This document shows positions 1-5,378 of a stretch of 5,378 nucleotides of DNA, in pieces. This stretch comes from Thioalkalivibrio sp. Lineage in GTDB: Bacteria > Pseudomonadota > Gammaproteobacteria > Ectothiorhodospirales > Ectothiorhodospiraceae. The stretch is taken from contig SLNI01000009.1 of the NCBI GenBank assembly GCA_007133115.1, positions 1-5,378 of the forward strand, given 5' to 3'. A model generated the notes under the pieces. The model was not told the DNA's origin and ran no database searches. It worked only from the letters and a program-made list of their open reading frames with translations. The stretch's first letter is position 1, and every line of letters begins with the position of its first letter. The position numbers were made by a program, and so were the translations under genes.

Positions 1-435
1 CGGCACCAGCACGTGTGGAAAATTCTCGCCGGAGAATGCCACGTAGGCGCGGGTCAACGCCTCCACCGTGTAGGGATCGGACACCGTCTCGCCACTTCGC
101 TCCACCTCAAGGTACCGCTTGCCCTGGGTGTCGACCACGGCGAAGCTCGCGCCCGGATCGTCCGGAAACACGAGCTGCACCCCGGCCCCGACCATGCCGA
201 CGAATCGGCAGTGCATGCAGGCACTGACACCGTAGCGCGCGAGAACCAGCGCGAACAGCAGGTCACCGGGGACACAGAAACGCCGGGAATCGACATCGTG
301 GATCGGATTGAAGTCACCGGCGATGTCCTTCGCAAACCGGCTCGCCTGATCCGGCGAAATCAGGACATGGCCGTCGTGCACCGCATGAAAGGCCCGCAGA
401 AAGGAGTTTTCATTCACGTTTAAATTACCCGCCAT
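1..435 (-). CDS. DUF3581 family protein, N-terminal 145 codons (C-terminus outside window)
   Basis: The frame is open from an ATG at 435 to the window edge. It reads as a DUF3581 protein, a gammaproteobacterial family of roughly 230-240 residues with no assigned role, so about 60% is visible. Family-like stretches are FAKDIAGDFNPIHDVD (residues 34-49), RFCVPGDLLFAL (52-63) and VAFSGENFPHVLVP (132-145). The GDFNPIH core resembles the catalytic D/H motif of MaoC-type (R)-enoyl hydratases, suggesting a hotdog-like fold; that is inference. No signal peptide or membrane segment is seen, so it is probably cytoplasmic. I chose the ATG at 435 because AGGGG (445-449) lies 9 bases upstream. An in-frame GTG at 417 is the alternative, with a poorer site. 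The start lies 17 bases after the recQ stop, so co-transcription with recQ is likely. Confidence 0.85.
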   Translation of the reverse strand, partial: MAGNLNVNENSFLRAFHAVHDGHVLISPDQASRFAKDIAGDFNPIHDVDSRRFCVPGDLLFALVLARYGVSACMHCRFVGMVGAGVQLVFPDDPGASFAVVDTQGKRYLEVERSGETVSDPYTVEALTRAYVAFSGENFPHVLVP

Positions 436-452
436 TCGACGAAACCCCTGCA

Positions 453-2378
453 CTATAGCTGCAAATGATCGCGGATGACCCCCAGAAAGGCGTCGCCATA
501 GCGTTCGAGTTTGGCCACGCCCACACCGGATACGGTCGCCATTCCAGCGGAGTCGGTCGGGGCGAGCACCGCCATTTCCGCAAGCGTAGCGTCGTGGAAA
601 ATCACGTATGGGGGCACGCCCTGGGCGTCCGCGAGCCGGCGGCGGCAGGCCCGGAGTGCTTCCCAGAGTTCCCGCTGGGGCCCTTCCAGCGCCTCGACCG
701 CCCGCGGCGTGCGTCGCTCACCGCCACGGGAACGCGCAGGACGGGTATCCCGGCGCAGCTGAACGCTGGCCTCGCCACGCAACAGGGGCCGACAGGATTC
801 ATCCAGACAAAGCCCCCCGTGGCGGTCGGGGTCGGCACGCAACAGGCCCCGGGCGATCAACTGGCGGTAGATCGTGCGCCACTCCCCGGCCTCGAGTTCG
901 GCACCGATCCCGAAGGTGCTCAACCGGTGGTGCCCGAAGCCGCGTATGCGATCGTTCTCGCGTCCACGCAGTACGTCGACGAGGTGGTTGACACCGAACC
1001 GTTCCCCGGTTCGGTACACGCAGGAAAGCGCCTTGCGTGCCGGCTCTGTCGCGTCCCAGGTCTCTGGCGGTTCCAGACAGGTGTCGCAGTTCCCGCAGGG
1101 CTCGGGGAGAGGATCGCCGAAGTACGCCAGTAGCGCCTGGCGCCGGCAGGTGGTCAACTCGCACAGCCCCAGCATCGCCTCGAGCTTCTGCCGTTCCACC
1201 CGCTTGTGTTCGTCATCGGCGGTGGACTGCTCCAGCATCTGGCGCAGCGTGATCACATCCTGCAGGCCGTAGAGCATCCAGGCATCGGCGGGCAGACCGT
1301 CGCGGCCCGCGCGCCCCGTTTCCTGGTAGTAGGCCTCGATGCTCTTCGGCAGATTGAGGTGCGCGACGAAGCGCACGTCCGGCTTGTCGATGCCCATTCC
1401 GAAAGCGATGGTGGCGACCATGATCACGCCCTCCTCCTGCACGAAGCGGGACTGGTTCCGCTCCCGCTCGGCAGCGGACAGGCCCGCGTGATAGGGCAAT
1501 GCCGTCAGCCCCTGTTCGGATAGCCAGGCGGCGATCGCGTCGACCCGCTTCCGGCTCAGGCAATAGACGATGCCCGCCTCTCCCGAATGCTGCTCGCGGA
1601 TGAAACGCAGTAGACGGTCCCGGGGTTGTGCGCCGCCGGCGTCGGACTGCGCGATCCGGTACCGGATGTTCGGCCGATCGAAACGGCTGACGAATTGCCG
1701 CGCCTGCTCCAGGCCGAGCCGGCTGAGGATCTCCCGCCGGGTGGGCGCGTCTGCGGTCGCGGTCAACGCCAGCCGGGGGACGCTGGGGAACCGCTCCGCC
1801 AGGAGTGACAGCTGGATGTATTCGGGCCGAAAATCGTGGCCCCACTGGGAAACACAGTGCGCCTCGTCGATTGCGAACAGTGCGATCGGACAGCGCTCGA
1901 GCAGATCCAGCGTGCGCGGCAGCAACAGGCGCTCCGGAGCGATGTAGAGCAAGTCCAGCTCACCCCGGACCAGGGCCTGTTCGGTGGCCCGGACATCGGC
2001 TGCGGACTGCACCGAGTTCAGCGCCGCCGCGCGCACGCCGAGCTGTTGCAGCACCATGACCTGGTCGCGCATCAGTGCGATCAATGGCGACACCACCACG
2101 GCGCAGCCGGGGAGCGCCAGCGCGGGGATCTGGTAGCACAATGACTTGCCGCCGCCGGTGGGCATCAGCACCAGCGCATCGCCACCCCCGAGCACGCAAT
2201 CGATGACCGCTCGCTGGTGCCCCCGAAAGCCGGGGTAGCCGAAGACCTCCCGTAGAATCCGCTCCGGATCGGAATCCACCGACGGATCCATCCCCCGCGC
2301 GGGAACCGCCAACCCCACGACTCCCGGATCCTCCGCCTGACCGGGGCTGTCTGAGCTGGTTTCTGTCACTTTCTTCAT
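453..2378 (-). CDS. recQ: ATP-dependent DNA helicase RecQ
   Basis: This is a complete 641-residue RecQ, a 3'-5' superfamily 2 helicase that unwinds DNA in recombination and fork repair. In order it shows: the motif 0 region FRGHQ (51-55); Walker A MPTGGGKS (72-79); [10 protein letters not shown]; the DEAH box (171-174) with the RecQ aromatic-rich loop CVSQWGHDF (175-183); LALTATA; and motif [12 protein letters not shown] (352-361). Four zinc-binding cysteines follow (C411, C428, C431, C434), then an RQC winged helix ([12 protein letters not shown] to about residue 515). A basic Arg/Gly-rich linker leads to a C-terminal HRDC domain (about 569-641). Length is close to E. coli RecQ (about 609) plus an acidic N-terminal extension. 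The ATG at 2378 has GGGAGA (2386-2391) 7 bases upstream. An ATG at 2291 would give 612 residues but has no spaced ribosome binding site. All helicase residues look intact. Confidence 0.97.
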   Translation of the reverse strand: MKKVTETSSDSPGQAEDPGVVGLAVPARGMDPSVDSDPERILREVFGYPGFRGHQRAVIDCVLGGGDALVLMPTGGGKSLCYQIPALALPGCAVVVSPLIALMRDQVMVLQQLGVRAAALNSVQSAADVRATEQALVRGELDLLYIAPERLLLPRTLDLLERCPIALFAIDEAHCVSQWGHDFRPEYIQLSLLAERFPSVPRLALTATADAPTRREILSRLGLEQARQFVSRFDRPNIRYRIAQSDAGGAQPRDRLLRFIREQHSGEAGIVYCLSRKRVDAIAAWLSEQGLTALPYHAGLSAAERERNQSRFVQEEGVIMVATIAFGMGIDKPDVRFVAHLNLPKSIEAYYQETGRAGRDGLPADAWMLYGLQDVITLRQMLEQSTADDEHKRVERQKLEAMLGLCELTTCRRQALLAYFGDPLPEPCGNCDTCLEPPETWDATEPARKALSCVYRTGERFGVNHLVDVLRGRENDRIRGFGHHRLSTFGIGAELEAGEWRTIYRQLIARGLLRADPDRHGGLCLDESCRPLLRGEASVQLRRDTRPARSRGGERRTPRAVEALEGPQRELWEALRACRRRLADAQGVPPYVIFHDATLAEMAVLAPTDSAGMATVSGVGVAKLERYGDAFLGVIRDHLQL

Positions 2379-2385
2379 TCTGGAT

Positions 2386-2391
2386 TCTCCC
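2386..2391 (-). promoter_or_regulatory. Ribosome binding site of recQ
   Basis: GGGAGA on the minus strand lies 7 bases before the ATG at 2378. It decides for this start over the frame's upstream TTG (2447) and the inner ATG (2291), neither of which has a purine-rich site at proper distance. Confidence 0.7.
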
Positions 2392-2435
2392 GTCCCTGGA
2401 AGCCTGGTTCCGATGATGAGCCCGGGGCAAGGCCA

Positions 2436-2479
2436 CGCGGTCCACAAACCGCGCTTACCGCGGGACCTACTGGACCGCG
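2436..2479. repeat. Cluster of ACCGCG repeats in the recQ/ABC divergent region
   Basis: ACCGCG occurs on the plus strand at 2448-2453, 2457-2462 and 2474-2479, and inverted (CGCGGT) at 2436-2441. The inverted copy and the first direct copy form a 6-bp stem with a 6-base loop (2442-2447). GGTCCA (2439-2444) is also inverted as TGGACC (2471-2476). These could be binding sites for a regulator of either divergent gene. In GC-rich DNA, short repeats of this kind also arise by chance. Confidence 0.3.
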
Positions 2480-2499
2480 CTGGCCACCACCCCTAGAGT
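2471..2499 (+). promoter_or_regulatory. Candidate sigma70-type promoter of the ABC transporter gene
   Basis: TGGACC (2471-2476, 4 of 6 matches to TTGACA) and TAGAGT (2494-2499, 4 of 6 to TATAAT) are separated by exactly 17 bases. Transcription would begin near 2506 and leave a leader of about 30 bases before the ATG at 2538. Both boxes are imperfect, so the call rests on spacing and location between divergent genes. No convincing promoter was found for recQ on the opposite strand of the same region. Confidence 0.3.
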
Positions 2500-2520
2500 G
2501 TCGGGCTTGCATTCACTCTA
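2494..2520. promoter_or_regulatory. Operator-like inverted repeat at the ABC transporter promoter
   Basis: Perfect 7-base arms TAGAGTG (2494-2500) and CACTCTA (2514-2520) flank a 13-base centre. The dyad covers the candidate -10 box and start point and ends 17 bases before the transporter ATG. A repressor bound here would block initiation; as RNA it would be a weak, long-looped hairpin. I do not recognise the sequence as the operator of a known regulator family. Confidence 0.35.
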
Positions 2521-2537
2521 AGATTCCGGATTCTGCC

Positions 2538-4376
2538 ATGCGCGGGCACGCCTCGCCTTTCGACGCCCCCGAAGGCGCCATCAACTGGCGCATCATCAGT
2601 AGCCTTTGGCCCTACCTGTCCGAGTTTCGCGGCCGCCTGTTCCTGGCCATGGGGCTGATGGGACTGGCCAAGCTCGCCAATGTCACCGTACCACTGACCC
2701 TGAAATTCATCGTCGATCACTTCGAAGGCGCCGGCACCCGGGAGGTGTTGATTACGGTGCCGCTGGCCCTGCTGGTGGCCTATGGCCTGCTGCGCTTTTC
2801 CGCCACGCTGTTCGGGGAACTGCGCGACGCGGTGTTCGTGCGCGTGGCCGAGCGCGCCATGCGCCGGGCCGCGCTCCAGGTGTTCGAACACCTCCACCGC
2901 CTGGAACTGGGCTTCCATCTTTCCCGCCAGACCGGAGGCCTCTCGCGCGATATCGAGCGCGGCACGACGGGCATCAGTTTCCTGTTGCGCTTCATGGTAT
3001 TCAACATCCTGCCGACGCTGATGGAGATTCTGCTGGTGGCGGTAATCCTGCTGGTCGCGGTCGGGCCGGTGTTCATGTTCACGGTGTTCGGGGCGATCGC
3101 GGTCTACGTGGCCTTTTCGGTCTGGATCACGGAGTGGCGCACGCGCTTCGTGCGTGAAGCCAACCTGCGCGACAACGAGTCGAACACCCGCGCGATCGAC
3201 AGCCTGCTCAACTACGAAACCGTCAAGTATTTCGGTAACGAACGCTTCGAGGCCGAGCGTTTCGATCAGGGCCTGGCGGCCTGGGAAACCGCCCGCATGA
3301 AGAACGTGCTCTCGCTCGTGCTGCTGAACAGCGGCCAGGCGCTGATCATCGCGGCGGCCATCACGGTCATGATGATCCTCGCGGCCACCCAGGTGGCGGC
3401 CGGAACCATGACAGTCGGCGATCTGGTAATGGTCAACGCCTATATGATCCAGCTGTTCATCCCACTCAACTTTCTCGGCTTCGTGTACCGCGAGATCCGC
3501 CAGTCTCTGGCCAATATCGAGCGCCTCTTCGGGCTGCTGGAAAAACCGGTCAAGGTACAGGATCTCCCGGGCGCTCCCGATCTGAAAGTCACGGCAGGGG
3601 CCGTGCGTTTCGAGGACGTGCATTTCCGCTACCACCGGGAGCGGTCCATTCTGCAGGGAGTCTCTCTGGAGATCCCCGCCGGACACAAGGTTGCGGTCGT
3701 GGGTGCGAGCGGGGCCGGAAAATCGACCCTGTCGCGGCTGCTGTTCCGCTTCTACGACGTCGACCAGGGACGCATCACCGTCGACGGCCAGGATCTCCGG
3801 GAAGTCACGCAGGACAGCCTGCGCCGGGCCATCGGCGTCGTGCCCCAGGACACCGTGCTGTTCAACGAAAGCATCGCCTACAACATCGCCTACGGGCGTC
3901 CGGACGCGACGCCGGACGAAATCCGCGAAGCGGTGCGGCTGGCCCACCTGGACGATTTCATCTCGCGGTTGCCGCAGGGCCTGGAGACGGTGGTCGGCGA
4001 GCGCGGCCTGAAGGTCTCCGGCGGGGAAAAACAACGCATCGCGATTGCCCGGATGCTGCTCAAGGACCCGCCGATCCTCGTCTTCGACGAGGCGACCTCA
4101 TCGTTGGACTCGGGTTCGGAGAAAGCGATCCTGGCGGCCTTGAACGAGGTCGCGGTCCGGCGCACCACGTTGGTGATCGCGCACCGACTGTCGACGGTGA
4201 TGGACGCCGACAACATCGTGGTCCTCGAACACGGCCGTGTCATCGAGCAGGGAACCCACACCCAACTGCTCGCCCGGGAAGGCACGTATCACCGTCTCTG
4301 GCAACACCAGCACGAGCGTGCCTCCGCCGATCCGGAAATGGCGGAGAGCCCGCAGCAGCCGATCAGTCCTTCCTGA
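2538..4376 (+). CDS. Atm1/HMT-type ABC transporter, fused permease and ATPase
   Basis: This complete 612-residue half-transporter would work as an inner-membrane homodimer. The N-terminal half holds about six membrane segments (roughly 33-55, 70-92, 147-175, 176-198, 256-283, 290-317). The cytoplasmic ATPase has Walker A GASGAGKST (389-397), Q-loop Q437, signature VSGGE (493-497), Walker B ILVFDEA (513-519), a D-loop (SSLDS) and H-loop H549. The stretch NTRAIDSLLNYETVKYFGNE (216-235) and NSGQ (264-267) mark the Atm1/ABCB7/HMT1 group, which exports glutathione conjugates, glutathione-metal or persulfide compounds; NSGQ matches the glutathione-contacting N-x-x-Q of bacterial Atm1. MsbA and other lipid exporters are less likely given these motifs. 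The ATG at 2538 has only a weak GGA site 7 bases upstream, but no better in-frame start precedes the membrane domain. The last 14 bases overlap the convergent yajD-like gene. Confidence 0.93.
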   Translation: MRGHASPFDAPEGAINWRIISSLWPYLSEFRGRLFLAMGLMGLAKLANVTVPLTLKFIVDHFEGAGTREVLITVPLALLVAYGLLRFSATLFGELRDAVFVRVAERAMRRAALQVFEHLHRLELGFHLSRQTGGLSRDIERGTTGISFLLRFMVFNILPTLMEILLVAVILLVAVGPVFMFTVFGAIAVYVAFSVWITEWRTRFVREANLRDNESNTRAIDSLLNYETVKYFGNERFEAERFDQGLAAWETARMKNVLSLVLLNSGQALIIAAAITVMMILAATQVAAGTMTVGDLVMVNAYMIQLFIPLNFLGFVYREIRQSLANIERLFGLLEKPVKVQDLPGAPDLKVTAGAVRFEDVHFRYHRERSILQGVSLEIPAGHKVAVVGASGAGKSTLSRLLFRFYDVDQGRITVDGQDLREVTQDSLRRAIGVVPQDTVLFNESIAYNIAYGRPDATPDEIREAVRLAHLDDFISRLPQGLETVVGERGLKVSGGEKQRIAIARMLLKDPPILVFDEATSSLDSGSEKAILAALNEVAVRRTTLVIAHRLSTVMDADNIVVLEHGRVIEQGTHTQLLAREGTYHRLWQHQHERASADPEMAESPQQPISPS

Positions 4377-4719
4377 GCAGGTCGGCGAGCCCGGCGAACG
4401 GGTTGTGGGTGGCGCTCTTGACGGCCGCCGCATCCTTGCTGGGGGTGGCATCCACGTAGCGCTGATGCTCATTGTCGTGGCAGTAGACGCACAGGAGTTC
4501 CCAGTTGCTGCCGTCCAACGGGTTGTTGTCGTGGTTGTGGTCGCGATGGTGGACCGTCAGTTCCTGCACATTGCGCGCATTGAACTCCCGACCGCATCGA
4601 CCGCAGACCCAGGGGTACATTTTCAGGGACCGTTCCCGGTACCCCAGTTCCCGTTCCGCCTTGTCGCGGTTGGCGCGCGCGACGATCTCGTCCAGGCGCG
4701 AAGATTTGCGTTCCGTCAT
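4363..4719 (-). CDS. yajD: HNH nuclease family protein, YajD-like
   Basis: This 118-residue protein closely resembles E. coli YajD (about 115 residues), an HNH-superfamily protein of unknown substrate. Shared segments include GYRERSLKMYPWVCGRC (26-42), ELTVHHRDHNHDNNP (53-67), DGSNWELLCVYCHDNEH (69-85) and the C-terminal NPFAGLADLL. Two CxxC pairs (C39/C42, C77/C80) should hold a structural zinc. The beta-beta-alpha metal core is HH at 57-58 followed by D60, H61, H63, N72, H81 and H85. All expected residues are present, so a working metal-dependent nuclease fold is likely; DNA cleavage is a family inference. The ATG at 4719 has GGAG 9 bases upstream (4729-4732). A TTG at 4734 would add five residues and is less likely. 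The gene's end overlaps the ABC gene by 14 bases on the opposite strand. Confidence 0.93.
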   Translation of the reverse strand: MTERKSSRLDEIVARANRDKAERELGYRERSLKMYPWVCGRCGREFNARNVQELTVHHRDHNHDNNPLDGSNWELLCVYCHDNEHQRYVDATPSKDAAAVKSATHNPFAGLADLLRKD

Positions 4720-4777
4720 GTGAACCGGCTCCAATGGAGGACAACCTCAGCTTAGGCAAAGCAGGCGCGAATGGGAA

Positions 4778-4806
4778 CGTCCTGCGCACACTTTTTGCGC
4801 AGGACG
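4778..4806 (-). terminator. Perfect 11-bp hairpin, possible terminator of the prfC-side unit
   Basis: CGTCCTGCGCA (4778-4788) pairs perfectly with TGCGCAGGACG (4796-4806) around a 7-base loop. It lies 56 bases after the stop of the small membrane protein gene and about 58 bases before yajD, in a stretch without genes. Read on the minus strand the stem is followed by TTCCCATT, only moderately T-rich, so it is not a textbook intrinsic terminator. It may act as an imperfect terminator, an RNA 3'-end stabiliser or a protein-binding palindrome. The rest of 4720-4862 shows nothing else convincing. Confidence 0.5.
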
Positions 4807-4862
4807 AGGCCGTTGGCACCGACAATGTGCGGAACTCCTGACAGGCGCGGTCGGGCCACCCA

Positions 4863-5027
4863 TCAGCACTCGCGATCCTCGCAGGCCACCGCGCCTTCCA
4901 GCAAATCGCGTTGCCTGTCCACCCCGGTTTCGGTGAACAGAATGATCAGCAGACCCACGGTCAAGCCGATGATGGCCGCTTCAACGAGAATCTTTGTCTT
5001 TTTCCAACGCCACCGACCTCTCGCCAT
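4863..5027 (-). CDS. Small single-pass membrane protein of 54 residues, unknown function
   Basis: I do not recognise the family. The frame runs from an ATG at 5027 to TGA at 4863-4865. The start is fixed: an in-frame TGA lies just two codons upstream, and GGGAG (5034-5038) sits 6 bases before the ATG. The N-terminus is strongly basic and aromatic (MARGRWRWKKTK). A hydrophobic helix follows at about residues 13-31 (ILVEAAIIGLTVGLLIILF), then an acidic-leaning tail with two cysteines (C49 and C54, CEDREC at the end). By the positive-inside rule the N-terminus is cytoplasmic and the tail periplasmic, where the cysteines could form a disulfide or bind metal. It lies 99 bases after prfC on the same strand and may be read through from it. 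No lipobox or cleavage site is evident, so it is probably a signal anchor. Confidence 0.7.
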   Translation of the reverse strand: MARGRWRWKKTKILVEAAIIGLTVGLLIILFTETGVDRQRDLLEGAVACEDREC

Positions 5028-5033
5028 GGTTCA

Positions 5034-5038
5034 CTCCC
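5034..5038 (-). promoter_or_regulatory. Ribosome binding site of the 54-residue membrane protein
   Basis: GGGAG on the minus strand lies 6 bases before the ATG at 5027. It is as good as any ribosome binding site in the window and is the main evidence, besides protein composition, that this very short frame is translated. Confidence 0.65.
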
Positions 5039-5126
5039 GCACGGCGTCCACGATCGCCTGCACCAGGCACGAAGAGATCAAGCAACATTCAGTCCAAGCC
5101 TCCAGTACGACCAGCCACCCGGGAAC

Positions 5127-5378
5127 TCATGCCGCCACGCCGTGCTCGCGGGTCGCGTGAAACTGGACCTCGGGCCATTTCTCGATCGCCATCTGCAGGT
5201 TGACGCGGGTCGGCGCGATGTAGACGAGATCGCCCCCGTGATCGATGGCCAGATGGGTCGCGGCCTTGTCGCGGAACTCGGCAAAGCGCTTCGCGTCCTC
5301 GGAACTCACCCAGCGGGCGGTCTGCACGTTGACGTTCTCGAACCGGCAGTCGACCTTGTATTCGGTCTTCAGCCGCTC
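5127..5378 (-). CDS. prfC: Peptide chain release factor 3, C-terminal 83 codons (N-terminus outside window)
   Basis: The frame enters open at the right edge and ends with TGA at 5127-5129. Its 83 residues match the end of RF3: YKVDCRFENVNVQTARWV, then FAEFRDKAATHLAIDHGGDLVYIA, then VNLQMAIEKWPEVQFHATREH. E. coli RF3 has the same order and ends with a closely similar VQFHQTREH; here GVAA is added. RF3 is the translational GTPase that speeds release of RF1 and RF2 from the ribosome after peptide release. The GTP-binding and beta-barrel domains lie outside the window, so only the C-terminal domain can be judged, and it looks intact. The 99 bases to the next gene hold a short GCCTG/CAGGC stem but no clear terminator, so transcription may continue into the small membrane protein gene. 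Confidence 0.93.
   Translation of the reverse strand, partial: ERLKTEYKVDCRFENVNVQTARWVSSEDAKRFAEFRDKAATHLAIDHGGDLVYIAPTRVNLQMAIEKWPEVQFHATREHGVAA

Noticed and set aside
13..423. 136-codon plus-strand frame opposite the DUF3581 gene
   Set aside because: The minus-strand frame matches DUF3581 throughout and has a ribosome binding site; the plus frame has no family resemblance.
465..1133. 222-codon plus-strand frame, and similar frames, opposite or within recQ
   Set aside because: RecQ is complete with all motifs; these frames show no domains or good ribosome binding sites and reflect high third-position GC.
2379..2447. Longer recQ starting at a TTG at 2447
   Set aside because: The 23 extra residues are not RecQ-like, and the ATG at 2378 has a well-spaced GGGAGA.
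2493..4034. 513-codon open frame on the minus strand, antisense to the ABC transporter
   Set aside because: Its composition (very rich in His, Gln, Asp and Arg, with no recognisable domain) is that of a mirror frame of a GC-rich gene, and the plus-strand protein has every expected ABC motif.
4749..4777. Possible yajD promoter TTCCCA-N17-TAAGCT on the minus strand
   Set aside because: Spacing is ideal, but only 4 of 6 and 3 of 6 bases match the sigma70 consensus, too weak to list as a feature.
5056..5068. GCCTG/CAGGC hairpin after prfC as a terminator
   Set aside because: The stem has only 5 bp with a 3-base loop and no T-run on either side.
1..5378. Defence system, CRISPR array, insertion sequence or prophage, prompted by the RecQ and HNH genes side by side
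   Set aside because: RecQ is a housekeeping form and the HNH protein is a YajD homologue common in gammaproteobacteria; there are no spacer repeats, transposase, integrase or terminal inverted repeats, and no composition shift.

Overview
The window looks like an ordinary chromosomal segment of a GC-rich gammaproteobacterium. The base composition, the gene types (RecQ, peptide chain release factor 3, a YajD-type HNH protein, an Atm1-type ABC exporter, DUF3581) and the close protein resemblance to gammaproteobacterial homologues support this. The lineage could be a Chromatiales/Ectothiorhodospiraceae-like group, but that is a guess. No phage, transposon, CRISPR, tRNA or rRNA signal was seen, and coding density is high.

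Layout, left to right. Positions 1-435 (minus) hold the N-terminal 145 codons of a DUF3581 protein whose C-terminus lies outside the window. It follows recQ (453-2378, minus) by 17 bases, so the two probably form a transcription unit. A 159-base divergent region (2379-2537) separates recQ from a complete Atm1/HMT-type ABC half-transporter (2538-4376, plus). It holds a weak sigma70-like promoter, a 27-base dyad and several ACCGCG repeats. The transporter converges on a yajD-like HNH gene (4363-4719, minus), and their 3' ends overlap by 14 bases. Upstream of yajD is a perfect 11-bp hairpin (4778-4806). Next comes a 54-residue single-pass membrane protein gene (4863-5027, minus) with a strong ribosome binding site. 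The last 83 codons of prfC (5127-5378, minus) enter from the right edge.

Functionally this is housekeeping: translation termination (RF3), DNA recombination and repair (RecQ), export of glutathione or metal-thiol compounds (Atm1), a predicted nuclease and two proteins of unknown role. I see no multi-gene defence or biosynthetic system. The points most worth a second look are the small membrane protein with a C-terminal cysteine pair, the hydratase-like GDFNPIH motif in the DUF3581 protein, the dyad at the transporter promoter, and the overlapping convergent stops.
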